Part shown: piece by piece, positions 50,816 through 63,586 of the stretch
Layout of the letters: each line of letters opens with the position of its first letter
Numbering within the stretch: the stretch's first letter is position 1
Position numbers and translations under genes: made by a program
Notes under the pieces: generated by a model
The model's database searches: none
What the model was told of the DNA's origin: nothing
Seen by the model: the letters and a program-made list of their open reading frames with translations, nothing else
Assembly (NCBI GenBank): GCA_029931535.1
Contig: JAQPZY010001625.1
Span: forward strand, 2,116,001 to 2,180,000
Origin: Margaritifera margaritifera
Taxonomy: Eukaryota > Mollusca > Bivalvia > Unionida > Margaritiferidae
Reading direction: 5' to 3'
DNA length: 64,000 bases

Positions 50816-51029
50816 TACCGTATATACTCGAGTATAATCCAATACCAACTGCAAACTGCATAGACCCAGATCTGCCGTCGCATAATGCGCCGGCAGATCT
50901 GGGTCTATGCAGTTTTTAAGGACTAATCAGTAGAACAAACAACATAGACCCTGATCTGCCGGCGCATTATGCGACGGCAGATCAGGGTCTATGTTGTTTG
51001 CATTTGAATTATACACGAGTATTACGGTA
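50816..51029. mobile_element. Hairpin MITE, copy 4 (complete, 214 bp)
   Basis: The ends are TACCGTATATACTCGAGTAT and ACACGAGTATTACGGTA. Inside are two separate perfect hairpins. Hairpin 1 has 24-bp arms at 50853-50876 and 50892-50915 (AAACTGCATAGACCCAGATC TGCC). Hairpin 2 has 25-bp arms at 50936-50960 and 50976-51000 (CAAACAACATAGACCCTGAT CTGCC). Both have 15-nt loops related to GTCGCATAATGCGCC. There is no ORF. The target-site duplication is unclear. Confidence 0.9.
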
Positions 51030-51087
51030 CTACTCGCTGAGATCACTGTCATGGTATATAGATTGCAAAATCATGTTTAAAAATCTA

Positions 51088-51549
51088 AACCTTTAAGTTG
51101 ACTGTAGTCCAACTATTAATCTATATGCAACCTTTATGTCGACTGTAATCCAACTATCAATCTATATGCAACCTTTAAGTCGACTGTAGTCCAACTATCA
51201 ATCTATATGCAACCTTTAAGTCGACTGTAATCCAACTATCAATCTATATGCAACATTTAAGTCGACTGTAATTCAACTATCAATCTACATGCAACCTTTA
51301 AGTCGACTGTAATCCAACTATCAATCTATATGCAATCTACATGCAACCTTTAAGTCGACTGTAATCCAACTATCAATCTATATGCAACCTTTAAGTCGAC
51401 TGTAATCCAACTATCAATCTATATGCAACCTTTAAGTCGACTCTAATCTAACTATCAATCTATATGCAACATTTAAGTCGACTGTAATCCAACTATCAAT
51501 CTATATGCAACCTTTAAGTCGACTGTAATCCAACTATCAATCTATATGC
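51088..51549. repeat. 41-bp minisatellite, about 11 copies
   Basis: Unit AACCTTTAAGTCGACTGTAA TCCAACTATCAATCTATATG C. One unit has an extra partial duplication of AATCTATATGC (around 51325). Confidence 0.95.
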
Positions 51550-52107
51550 AAAATTGATCAAAATAATTTTAGTAATTACAAACTCTTGTCCGTCGTTGGA
51601 AATAAAATTAGAAGTTATTTAAAGTTAGTTAAAGTCCTTATGTGTTTACTCAAGAGAAAGCTAGAACAGGTTAGAAAGAGAATCGAACAATTAATCACAT
51701 ACCTTTTTGCGTGTGTTTTTTGTAAGAATTTAAAGATTTTACTAGTAAATTTAAATTTGCTCGCAAAAACTGGCCTCCGTTTGCACTGATTTCAAAACAG
51801 TGGTAGCAGTTATATCGAAAAGGCAGCTCTTTTGTATGGTCACTCGTAGCTAATGTCTGCACCTGGGATAAAATATCCATCCAACTGAAAAAGGCAAAGT
51901 AGGAAAAATATCCCTGTAACTGAAAAAGTCCAACTAGGAAAAATATCGCTGTAACGGAAGAAAAGGATAAGTAGGACACGTTTTCAAAAGCTTTGTGACA
52001 TTGTGAACCTGACCGAGGGTTGTTTTTTTTTTTAGCGTCCACCTAAATCATAAACATCCGTAAAATCTCCCAATAAAAGTTTAAAATGAGATAACTACAA
52101 TACTTAC
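51550..52107. other. Intronic sequence 3' of the TM3 exon (gene orientation)
   Basis: No recognisable feature. A short duplicated phrase (TAACTGAAAAAG..AACTAGGAAAAATATC) occurs around 51890-51960. Confidence 0.5.
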
Positions 52108-52264
52108 CCCATCCACAGACAATGTACCAGATGATGCGGTGTTGGTGTGAGAATACCGCCACATTTATCAGCATGTGAAGGTAGACACCCTCGATAAAAA
52201 TCCAGATGTAGTTTGCAGAAAGGGAGTATTGGAAAATGGTAAAGAACATTTTACATTGCCAGTG
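52108..52264 (-). CDS. Class B GPCR (receptor B), TM3-ICL2-TM4 start exon
   Basis: A 157-bp exon encoding HWQCKMFFTIFQYSLSANYI, WIFIEGVYLHMLINVAVF and SHQHRIIWYIVCGW(G). The family B signature C(K/R)..........(Y)...(A/T)NY.W...EG.YLH is complete, with the TM3 Cys that pairs with the ECL2 Cys. The GWG begins TM4. The acceptor is ATGTATTTTCAG (phase 0) and the donor TGGG|GTAAGT (phase 1), which joins the exon at 35548. Upstream exons (extracellular hormone-binding domain, TM1-TM2) were not found to 64000 and probably lie further right. The strength of the motif makes the family secure; EG.YLH..I...F.S is common to PTH, CRF and related receptors. Confidence 0.95.
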
Positions 52265-52481
52265 CTGAAAATACATATTATAAGATACATAGTTTGATTG
52301 GTTAATTTGTTTTAAAATTCAGTTATACCGAAACCTCAAAAACAGAACATATAAATCAATAATGAAGTGTGAATTTATCAAGAGGGATGGAGACACTAAT
52401 ATATAAGCAAATGGAAGGGCAAAGTAGTGCTTATGAACTAAAAATTAAAATAGTCAGTATACTTTTTGTTGTGAATTTACT
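52265..52481. other. Intron of receptor B, nothing recognised
   Basis: Short unique stretch between the TM3 exon and a MITE. Confidence 0.5.
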
Positions 52482-52702
52482 TACCGTCTGTACTCGCGTA
52501 TAATTCCATAATAACTTTAAACTGCATAGACCCAGATCTGCCATCGCATAATGCGCCGGCAGATCCGGGTCTATGCAGTTTTTAAGGACTAATCAGTAGA
52601 ACAAACAACATAGACCCTAATCTGTCGGCACATTATGCGACGGCAGATCAGGGTCTATGTTGTTTGCATTGGGACCCGGCTTATACGCGCGTATATACGG
52701 TA
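52482..52702. mobile_element. Hairpin MITE, copy 5 (complete)
   Basis: Ends TACCGTCTGTACTCGCGTAT and ATACGCGCGTATATACGGTA. Two internal hairpins as in copy 4 with a few mismatches (e.g. CCTAATCTGTCGGC in the second). It lies about 220 bp from the TM3 exon of receptor B. Confidence 0.9.
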
Positions 52703-52973
52703 ATCAAATCATCGTGGATAATATCGGCCTAATCCTCACAAGAACAACAAAAAAAATACTTTTTCTCTCACTACATTGTATAAAATTAATTATTTTAATG
52801 TTAACGGTCAATAAGTTTTGTTACAAATTGATTAAAACAAAGATAAGACAAAGATAGAACATACTATCCAGTGCCACCGAAAGATAAAAAGCCAGTGAAA
52901 ACATTATAAGGGTATCGGATCCCGATTGTACAATCTAGGGAGCATTTTCCTTAAATATAATAATTATCCTTCC

Positions 52974-53193
52974 TACCGTCTACACTCGCGTATAAATCGT
53001 GTCTAAATGCAAACAACATAGACCCTGATGTGCCGTCGCATAATGGGGGGGGGGGGGCAGATCAGGGTCTATGTTGTTTGTTCTACTGATTAGTCCTTAC
53101 AAACTGCATAGACCCAGATCTTCCGGCGCATTATGCGATCTGGGTCTATGCAATTTGCAGTTGGTATCGAATTATACGCGAGTATATACGGTA
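52974..53193. mobile_element. Hairpin MITE, copy 6 (inverted arm order, G-run insertion)
   Basis: Ends TACCGTCTACACTCGCGTAT and ATACGCGAGTATATACGGTA. Hairpin order is reversed relative to copies 4 and 5 (CCTGATC hairpin first), so the element is in the opposite orientation. The loop of the first hairpin is replaced by a run of about 13 G (53045-53057). The second hairpin lacks part of its loop. Confidence 0.9.
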
Positions 53194-54101
53194 TATGCTA
53201 CGCAATGCTTATCACACAGAAGTTAAAGAAAATTGAGATGCCTAAAATATTTATTTCAACAGAACATATCGGCATCATCAGAATAAAACAAAGTTTTATT
53301 GTGATGAATTATGAAAACGGTAGCCTGTAAACAATCTACATCAAACACGAACAAAGAATAACTTTGATAAGAGCACACCCAAGTAACACTCCAGACATAA
53401 TCTAACAGTACAAATTGCTTGATTGCGGCCAAAGCGTATATTTTCAACAGTAGCGAAACAAGCTACTGAGAGAGTGTAAAGATAAAATATTAAGCGTGTA
53501 GTATAGTGGGCGAGGAACAATGAACCCCAAGAAGAAAAACAAGTGCAATAATGACAAAGAGCAACTGTTACCAGTTTTTGGGAGAAATGTTGGTAGTTTT
53601 TAGTCACTTTATCAAAGTCTCTATCATCAGAACAATGCAATGGGTCCGCATACTTAGTAGTAAGTTAGGTCCCTACTGTTACGTTGTCTTCGTTCTGTTG
53701 GTAATCAATGAAAGGTTTGTATTTTTTGGCAAGCATAGTGTCGATTATAATGAATGGGTGTCAGAGATTGAGAAAATGAAATTTGTTTTTTAAATGGCTT
53801 GTAGAAAGAAAAATTCCAAAGTAGACAGTAAAAATAAACCATCTGTTTTCTTTCCCAGAACAATTTGATAGAGGAGAAAAATCAAGACGCACTATTTATA
53901 ATAATTTAGACGTAAATAGACGATAATGGGTATAATTGATTTATATTATTACCATATCTTATGTAAAAATTTAACTCGACTTACTGAAGAAACTTAAAGT
54001 ATATTTCAAAGTCAAAAAAAAAAAAGAATAAAGGGTCCATTAAAACATATTGGTAATTTTTGGAAGGACAATTACATAAGAGGTGAAAATAAAACTGAAG
54101 T
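53194..54101. other. Probable retroelement relic, unassigned
   Basis: On the - strand TTCTGATGATGCCGATATGT TCTGTTGAAATAAAT (about 53235-53285) resembles the 3' tail of Penelope-like elements. Further right (53341-53640) there is a 99-codon open stretch on the - strand and coding-like phrases on the + strand that I cannot assign. No domain is recognised. Confidence 0.3.
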
Positions 54102-54263
54102 TGCTGATTGTTCTATGCACGGGCTGATTGTTCTATGCACGGGCTGATCGTTCTATGCACGGGCTGATTGTTCTATGCACGGGCTGATTGTTCTATGCAT
54201 TGGCTGATTGTTCTATGCACGGACTCATTTTTCTATGCACGGGCTGATTGTTCTATGCACGGA
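54102..54263. repeat. 20-bp minisatellite, eight copies
   Basis: Unit GCTGATTGTTCTATGCACGG with a few substitutions. Confidence 0.95.
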
Positions 54264-54671
54264 CCAGATTTATATTCCTGATTACAGTCGTATTTGTCTC
54301 AGTTAAACACGAAGAACACGTACCCAGTGTCACCGCAAAATAATAATAATAAATAAATAAATTTTAAAAAATAAAAAATAAAAATGTAAAGCGAATGAAA
54401 ATGAGATGAGGGAATCAGACATCAAAGGCATTTTCCTAAAATATAAAATTTATAAAGCTAATTTTTCGATAAACATAATTACGTTTTTATACTAATAAGT
54501 ATTGTTTCAAGCCGGCGTGAATAATAATGGATAAATGAAGTCAGAGAAGGAGACAGAAGCATTACAAGAAGGACAACATTTTAAAAAAAAAAAAATCTTG
54601 GAAAATATACAAGTATAAAAGTCAATTTTTCTTCAAGAATTGCCATGGTTATAATTTAAAAGGAGTAGATA
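54264..54671. other. Nothing recognised
   Basis: A-rich unique sequence. Confidence 0.5.
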
Positions 54672-54783
54672 AAGACACACTGGACAACGTATGTCTATAA
54701 AGACACACTTGACAACGTATGTCTATAAAGACACACTTGACAAAGTATGTCTATAAAGACACATTTGACAAAGTATGTCTACG
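54672..54783. repeat. 28-bp tandem repeat, four copies
   Basis: Unit AGACACACTTGACAACGTAT GTCTATAA. Confidence 0.9.
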
Positions 54784-55700
54784 CACATGATCTGAGAATA
54801 GATGCGTAAATCAAAGAAGATACAAAAATGGGTCCTATCAATGAACTTGCCAAGGAAAGAATGTCATTGGATCTGGCAGTTAAAATGTTGTAAAATTAGC
54901 CCAATCAGATCCTGATTACAAAAATATTTTCAGGTTCACGTCAAACCAAATCACAATTTATAAATTGTTCTAAACAGTTTACAGATTTACGCCTGAGACA
55001 GAATTCTGTCAGAACAAACCATTGTGTTATATTAATGTGATATCACAAAGGAAAGTACATCAATCATGTAATAAACCGAATCATTGACGGGGCACTAGGG
55101 GAAAGGAGAGGGTGGAGGGACTGGGAAGCGGCACGTGCATTCTCTTTTGTGAGTCCTCAATAATCGAAATAATTCAATTAATATCTTTTTCTTTAAGCAA
55201 ATTGACGTACACCGTCACAGAAAATAATAGAGGAGTCAATTTTCTTTTTTCGGAAGAGTTCAAGCCTCGAGGTCTTTCTGCCAAAATCCGCTCCGGAAAT
55301 ATATCGATGGAATGATACGGTGTAAAGGGGGGAAATCGCCGGACAATGGCAAAGAACTCGAGAACAGGTTTGAGTATGTTGGGCAAAACAGAACCATGCC
55401 AAAAGCATAATTGTACCTTGATGGAATTATTTGCACACATTACATCAAATAGTTTTCTGATAAGTTCATACTTGAAGAAAGAAAGCTGGGAAAGTCATCT
55501 CACTAGACAAGCCACGCAATAAATGCTGTGATGGTGTATAACGTGCACTTGACATAATTAGGTAAACAATGTAAATGTATATGCAATGGCGGTTACTGTA
55601 TTATTTCCGAGGTGTTTTTCCGATCATTGGAGGAAGAGGCCCAGCGTATCCCTTAAGGGATGCAAACTAAAAACAAATTTAAGACCACTCTAGATAGTAC
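54784..55700. other. Nothing recognised
   Basis: Unique sequence. An 88-codon open stretch on the - strand (55174-55440) has no recognisable motif, and overlapping open frames on both strands are consistent with chance. No receptor exon was identified. Confidence 0.45.
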
Positions 55701-56435
55701 CTTTTGACAGGGACAGAAGGGTTTGACAGGGACAGAAGGGTTTGACAGGGACAGAAGGTTAGCATCAATGATAGAAACAGACCAGTTGTGTAACCTTTTG
55801 ACAGGGACAGAAGGGTAGCATTGACAGGGACAGAAGGGTAGCATTGACAAGGACAGAAGGGTAGCATTGACAGGGACAGAAGGGTAGCATTGATGATAGA
55901 AACACAACAGTTGCGTAACCTTTTGATAGGGACAGAAGGGTAGTATCGATGATAGAAACACAACAGTTTTGTAACCTTTTGACAGGGACAGAAGGGTAGC
56001 ATTGATGATAGAAACACAACAGTTGTGTAACCTTTTGACAGGGACAGAAGGGTAGTATCGATGATAGAAACACAACAGTTTTGTAACCTTTTGACAGGGA
56101 CAGAAAGGTAGCATTGATGATAGAAACACAACAGTTGTGTAACCTTTTGACAGGGACAGAAGGGTAGTATCGATGATAGAAACACAACAGTTTTGTAACC
56201 TTTTGACAGGGACAAAAGGGTAGCATTGATGATAGAAACACAACAGTTGTGTAACCTTTTGACAGGGACAGAAGGGTAGTATCGATGATAGAAACACAAC
56301 AGTTTTGTAACCTTTTGTCAGGCACAGAAGGGTAGCATCGATGATAGAAACACAACAGTTGTGTAACCTTTAGACAGGGACAGGGACAGAAGGGTAGCAT
56401 CGATGATAGAAACACAACAGTTGTGTAACCTTCAA
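55701..56435. repeat. 56-bp minisatellite with dimeric order
   Basis: The full unit is GGTAGCATTGATGATAGAAA CACAACAGTTGTGTAACCTT TTGACAGGGACAGAAG. From about 55930 two variants alternate: AGCATTGATG with CAGTTGTG, and AGTATCGATG with CAGTTTTG, giving a 112-bp dimer. The left end has shortened units: an 18-19-bp GACAGGGACAGAAGGGTTT three times and a roughly 26-bp GACAGGGACAGAAGGGTAGC ATT four times. Long open frames here are products of the repeat. Confidence 0.95.
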
Positions 56436-56455
56436 GTTTCGTTAACTGTTCATGA

Positions 56456-59400
56456 AATCATGTATTTAAAAAAAAATAGGACTATACCATTAAATCGTGT
56501 ATTTTAAAAAAAATAGGACGATACCATAAAATAAAATAGAACGATACCATTACTGAAGTCATGTATTTAAAATGCAAAAAAAATACAGGACGATACCATT
56601 ACTGAAGTCATGTATTTAAAATACAAAAAATAGGACGATACCATTACTGAAGTCATGTATTTAAAATACAAAAAAACAGGACGATACCATTACTGAAGTC
56701 ATGTATTTAAAATACAAAAAAAAACAGGACGATACCATTATTGAAGTCAGGTATTTAAAATAAAAAAAATAGGACGATACCATTACTGAAGTCATGTATT
56801 TAAAATACAAAAAATAGGACGATACCATTACTGAAGTCATGTATTTAAAATACAAAAAAACAGGACGATACCATTACTGAAGTCATGTATTTAAAATACA
56901 AAAAATAGGACAATACCATTACTGAAGTCATGTATTTAAAATACAAAAAAAACAGGACGATACCATTACTGAAGTCATGTATTTAAAATACAAAAAAAAC
57001 AGGACGATACCATTATTGAAGTCAGGTATTTAAAATAAAAAATAGGACGATACCATTACTGAAGTCATGTATTTAAAATAAAAAATAGGACGATACCATT
57101 ACTGAAGTCATGTATTTAAAATACAAAAAATAGGACGATACCATTACTGAAGTCATGTATTTAAAATAAAAAAATAGGACGATACCATTACTGAAGTCAG
57201 GTATTTAAAATACAAAAATAGGACGATACCATTACTGAAGTCATGTATTTAAAATACAAAAATAGGACGATACCATTACTGAAGTCATGTATTTAAAATA
57301 CAAAAATAGGACGATACCATTACTGAAGTCATGTATTTAAAATACAAAAAAAACAGGACGATACCATTACTGAAGTCATGTATTTAAAATACAAAAAAAA
57401 ACAGGACGATAACATTATTGAAGTCAGGTATTTAAAATAAAAAAATAGGACGATACCATTACCGAAGTCATGTATTTAAAATACAAAAATAGGACGATAC
57501 CATTACTGAAGTCATGTATTTAAAATAAAAAAAATAGGACGATACCATTACTGAAGTCATGTATTTAAAATACAAAAATAGGACGATACCATTACTGAAG
57601 TCATGTATTTAAAATACAAAAAATAGGACGATACCATTACTGAAGTCATGTATTTAAAATACAAAAATAGGACGATACCATTACTGAAGTCATGTATTTA
57701 AAATACAAAAACAGGACGATACCATTACTGAAGTCATGTATTTAAAATACAAAAATAGGACGATACCATTACTGAAGTCATGTATTTAAAATACAAAAAA
57801 TAGGACGATACCATTACTGAAGTCATGTATTTAAAATACAAAAATAGGACGATACCATTACTGAAGTCAGGTATTTAAAATACAAAAATAGGACGATACC
57901 ATTACTGAAGTCATGTATTTAAAATACAAAAATAGGACGATACCATTACTGAAGTCATATATTTAAAATACAAAAATAGGACGATACCATTACTGAAGTC
58001 ATGTATTTAAAATACAAAAATAGGACGATACCATTACTGAAGTCATGTATTTAAAATACAAAAACAGGACGATACCATTACTGAAGTCATGTATTTAAAA
58101 TACAAAAATAGGACGATACCATTACTGAAGTCAGGTATTTAAAATAAAAAAAATAGGACGATACCATTACTGAAGTCATGTATTTAAAATACAAAAATAG
58201 GACGATACCATTACTGAAGTCATGTATTTAAAATACAAAAACAGGACGATACCATTACTGAAGTCATGTATTTAAAATACAAAAAATAGGACGATACCAT
58301 TACTGAAGTCATGTATTTAAAATACAAAAAAACAGGACGATACCATTACTGAAGTCATGTATTTAAAATACAAAAAAAAAACAGGACGATACCATTATTG
58401 AAGTCAGGTATTTAAAATAAAAAAAATAGGACGATACCATTACTGAAGTCATGTATTTAAAATACAAAAAATAGGACGATACCATTACTGAAGTCATGTA
58501 TTTAAAATACAAAAAAAAAGGACGATACCATTACTGAAGTCATGTATTTAAAATACAAAAAATAGGACGATACCATTACTGAAGTCATGTATTTAAAATA
58601 CAAAAAAAACAGGACGATACCATTACTGAAGTCATGTATTTAAAATACAAAAAAAAACAGGACGATACCATTATTAAAGTCAGGTATTTAAAATAAAAAA
58701 TAGGACGATACCATTACTGAAGTCATGTATTTAAAATAAAAAATAGGACGATACCATTACTGAAGTCATGTATTTAAAATACAAAAATAGGACTATACCA
58801 TTACTGAAGTCAGGTATTTAAAATACAAAAATAGGACGATACCATTACTGAAGTCATGTATTTAAAATACAAAAATAGGACGATACCATTACTGAAGTCA
58901 GGTATTTAAAATACAAAAATAGGACGATACCATTACTGAAGTCATGTATTTAAAATACAAAAATAGGACGATACCATTACTGAAGTCAGGTATTTAAAAT
59001 ACAAAAATAGGACGATACCATTACTGAAGTCATGTATTTAAAATACAAAAATAGGACGATACCATTACTGAAGTTAGGTATTTAAAATACAAAAATAGGA
59101 CGATACCATTACTGAAGTCATGTATTTAAAATACAAAAAAACAGGACGATACCATTACTGAAGTCATGTATTTAAAATACAAAAATAGGACGATACCATT
59201 ACTGAAGTCATGTATTTAAAATACAAAAAAAAACAGGACGATACCATTACTGAAGTCATGTATTTAAAATACAAAAAAAACAGGACGATACCATTATTGA
59301 AGTCAGGTATTTAAAATAAAAAAATAGGACGATACCACTACTGAAGTCATGTATTTAAAATACAAAAATAGGACGATACCATTACTGAAGTCATGTATTT

Positions 59401-62400
59401 AAAATAAAAAAAATAGGACGATACCATTACTGAAGTCATGTATTTAAAATACAAAAATAGGACGATACCATTACTGAAGTCAGGTATTTAAAATAAAAAA
59501 AATAGGACGATACCATTACTGAAGTCATGTATTTAAAATACAAAAATAGGACGATACCATTACTGAAGTCATGTATTTAAAATACAAAAACAGGACGATA
59601 CCATTACTGAAGTCATGTATTTAAAATACAAAAACAGGACGATACCATTACTGAAGTTAGGTATTTAAAATAAAAAAATAGGACGATACCATTACTGAAG
59701 TCATGTATTTAAAATACAAAAATAGGACGATACCATTACTGAAGTCAGGTATTTAAAATACAAAAATAGGACGATACCATTACTGAAGTCATGTATTTAA
59801 AATACAAAAATAGGACGATACCGTTACTGAAGTCATGTATTTAAAATACAAAAATAGGACGATACCATTACTGAAGTCATGTATTTAAAATACAAAAAAA
59901 ACAGGACGATACCATTACTGAAGTCATGTATTTAAAATACAAAAAAACAGGACGATACCATTATTGAAATCAGGTATTTAAAATAAAAAAATAGGACGAT
60001 ACCATTACTGAAGTCATGTATTTAAAATACAAAAATAGGACGATACCATTACACGAAGTCATGTATTTAAAATAAAAAAATAGGACGATACCATTACTGA
60101 AGTCGTGTATTTAGAATACAAAAATAGGACGATACCATTACTGAAGTCATGTATTTAAAATACAAAAACAGGACGATACCATTACTGAAGTCATGTATTT
60201 AAAATACAAAAATAGGACGATACCATTACTGAAGTCATGTATTTAAAATAAAAAAAATAGGACGATACCATTACTGAAGTCAGGTATTTAAAATACAAAA
60301 ATAGGACGATACCATTACTGAAGTCATGTATTTAAAATACAAAAACAGGACGATACCATTACTGAAGTCATGTATTTAAAATACAAAAATAGGACGATAC
60401 CATTACTGAAGTCAGGTATTTAAAATACAAAAAATAGGACGATACCATTACTGAAGTCATGTATTTAAAATGCAAAAAAACAGGACGATACCATTACTGA
60501 AGTCATGTATTTAAAATACAAAAAAAAAAACAGGACGATACCATTATTGAAGTCAGGTATTTAAAATAAAAAAAATAGGACGATACCATTACTGAAGTCA
60601 TGTATTTAAAATACAAAAAATAGGACGATACCATTACTGAAGTCATGTATTTAAAATACAAAAAAACAGGACGATACCATTACTGAAGTCATGTATTTAA
60701 AATACAAAAAATAGGACGATACCATTACTGAAGTCATGTATTCAAAATACAAAAAAAACAGGACGATACCATTACTGAAGTCATGTATTTAAAATACAAA
60801 AAAAAACAGGACGATACCATTATTGAAGTCAGGTATTTAAAATAAAAAATAGGACGATACCATTACTGAAGTCATGTATTTAAAATAAAAAATAGGATGA
60901 TACCATTACTGAAGTCATGTATTTAAAATACAAAAAATAGGACGATACCATTACTGAAGTCATGTATTTAAAATACAAAAATAGGACGATACCATTACTG
61001 AAGTCATGTATTTAAAATACAAAAATAGGACGATACCATTACTGAAGTCATGTATTTAAAATACAAAAATAGGACGATACCATTATTGAAGTCATGTATT
61101 TAAAATACAAAAATAGGACGATACCATTACTGAAGTCATGTATTTAAAATACAAAAAAAACAGGACGATACCATTACTGAAGTCATGTATTTAAAATACA
61201 AAAAAAACAGGACAATACCATTATTGAAGTCAGGTATTTAAAATAAAAAAATAGGACGATACCATTACTGAAGTCATGTATTTAAAATACAAAAATAGGA
61301 CGATACCATTACTGAAGTCATGTATTTAAAATAAAAAAAATAGGACGATACCATTACTGAAGTCATGTATTTAAAATACAAAAATAGGACGATACCATTA
61401 CTGAAGTCAGGTATTTAAAATAAAAAAAATAGGACGATACCATTACTGAAGTCATGTATTTAAAATACAAAAATAGGACGATACCATTACTGAAGTCATG
61501 TATTTAAAATACAAAAACAGGACGATACCATTACTGAAGTCATGTATTTAAAATACAAAAATAGGACGATACCATTACTGAAGTCATGTATTTAAAATAC
61601 AAAAAATAGGACGATACCATTACTGAAGTCATGTATTTAAAATACAAAAATAGGACGATACCATTACTGAAGTCAGGTATTTAAAATACAAAAATAGGAC
61701 GATACCATTACTGAAGTCATGTATTTAAAATACAAAAATAGGACGATACCATTACTGAAGTCATGTATTTAAAATACAAAAATAGGACGATACCATTACT
61801 GAAGTCATGTATTTAAAATACAAAAAAAACAGGACGATACCATTACTGAAGTCATGTATTTAAAATACAAAAAAACAGGACGATACCATTATTGAAATCA
61901 GCTATTTAAAATAAAAAAAATAGGACGATACCATTACTGAAGTCATGTATTTAAAATACAAAAATAGGACGATACCATTACTGAAGTCATGTATTTAAAA
62001 TAAAAAAAATAGGACGATACCATTACTGAAGTCGTGTATTTAAAATACAAAAATAGGACGATACCATTACTGAAGTCATGTATTTAAAATACAAAAACAG
62101 GACGATACCATTACTGAAGTCATGTATTTAAAATACAAAAATAGGACGATACCATTACTGAAGTCATGTATTTAAAATAAAAAAAATAGGACGATACCAT
62201 TACTGAAGTCATGTATTTAAAATACAAAAATAGGACGATACCATTACTGAAGTCATGTATTTAAAATACAAAAACAGGACGATACCATTACTGAAGTCAT
62301 GTATTTAAAATACAAAAATAGGACGATACCATTACTGAAGTCAGGTATTTAAAATTAAAAAAATAGGACGATACCATTACTGAAGTCATGTATTTAAAAT

Positions 62401-63544
62401 ACAAAAATAGGACGATACCATTACTGAAGTCATGTATTTAAAATACAAAAATAGGACGATACCATTACTGAAGTCATGTATTTAAAATACAAAAAATAGG
62501 ACGATACCATTACTGAAGTCATGTATTTAAAATACAAAAATAGGACGATACCATTACTGAAGTCATGTATTTAAAATACAAAAAAATAGGACGATACCAT
62601 TATTGAAGTCATGTATTTAAAATACAAAAATAGGACGATACCATTACTGAAGTCATGTATTTAAAATACAAAAATAGGACGATACCATTACTGAAGTCAT
62701 GTATTTAAAATAAAAAAAATAGGACGATACCATTACTGAAGTCATGTATTTAAAATACAAAAATAGGACGATACCATTACTGAAGTCATGTATTTAAAAT
62801 ACAAAAACAGGACGATACCATTACTGAAGTCATGTATTTAAAATACAAAAATAGGACGATACCATTACTGAAGTCAGGTATTTAAAATTAAAAAAATAGG
62901 ACGATACCATTACTGAAGTCATGTATTTAAAATACAAAAATAGGACGATACCATTACTGAAGTCATGTATTTAAAATACAAAAATAGGACGATACCATTA
63001 CTGAAGTCATGTATTTAAAATACAAAAAATAGGACGATACCATTACTGAAGTCATGTATTTAAAATACAAAAATAGGACGATACCATTACTGAAGTCATG
63101 TATTTAAAATACAAAAAAATAGGACGATACCATTATTGAAGTCATGTATTTAAAATACAAAAATAGGACGATACCATTACTGAAGTCATGTATTTAAAAT
63201 ACAAAAATAGGACGATACCATTACTGAAGTCATGTATTTAAAATACAAAAATAGGACGATACCATTACTGAAGTCATGTATTTAAAATAAAAAAAATAGG
63301 ACGATACCATTACTGAAGTCATGTATTTAAAATACAAAAATAGGACGATACCATTACTGAAGTCATGTATTTAAAATACAAAAAAATAGGACGATACCAT
63401 TATTGAAGTCATGTATTTAAAATACAAAAATAGGACGATACCATTATTGAAGTCATGTATTTAAAATACAAAAATAGGACGATACCATTACTGAAGTCAT
63501 GTATTTAAAATACAAAAATAGGACGATACCATTATTGAAGTCAT
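56456..63544. repeat. 7.1-kb satellite array of about 44-bp monomers
   Basis: About 160 head-to-tail monomers of TAGGACGATACCATTACTGA AGTCATGTATTTAAAATACA AAAA, varying between about 43 and 50 bp through the A-run. Sequence variants are TACTGAAGTCATG, TATTGAAGTCAGG, AACAGGACG versus AATAGGACG, and AAAATAAAAA lacking the TAC. The TATTTAAAATA core is nearly self-complementary. Both array edges lie inside the window. Higher-order periodicity is visible. Confidence 0.98.
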
Positions 63545-63586
63545 AGAGAACCTCTTGAGCCTGACATACCTCATAATACTTAAAAG

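Larger units (their letters stand above)
35549..52107. other. Large intron of receptor B (16.6 kb)
   Basis: Lies between the TM3 and TM4 exons. It is filled with minisatellites, Penelope-like, LINE and Ty3/gypsy remnants, a SINE and MITEs listed separately. No receptor exon is missing from this interval, because the reading frame joins exactly across it. Confidence 0.85.

Noticed and set aside
53341..53640. 99-codon - strand frame with hydrophobic stretches as a possible missing TM1-TM2 exon of receptor B
   Set aside because: No family B TM1/TM2 motifs and no suitable splice sites in the needed phase. Nearby sequence looks like a retroelement tail.
55174..55440. 88-codon - strand frame as receptor B extracellular exon
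   Set aside because: It lacks the six-cysteine hormone-receptor domain pattern and has no donor in the needed phase that I could identify.
55653..56415. Three overlapping - strand open frames of over 200 codons
   Set aside because: They are produced by the 56-bp minisatellite: all frames are open and encode the same repeating peptide. No start context, no introns and no non-repeat coding sequence.
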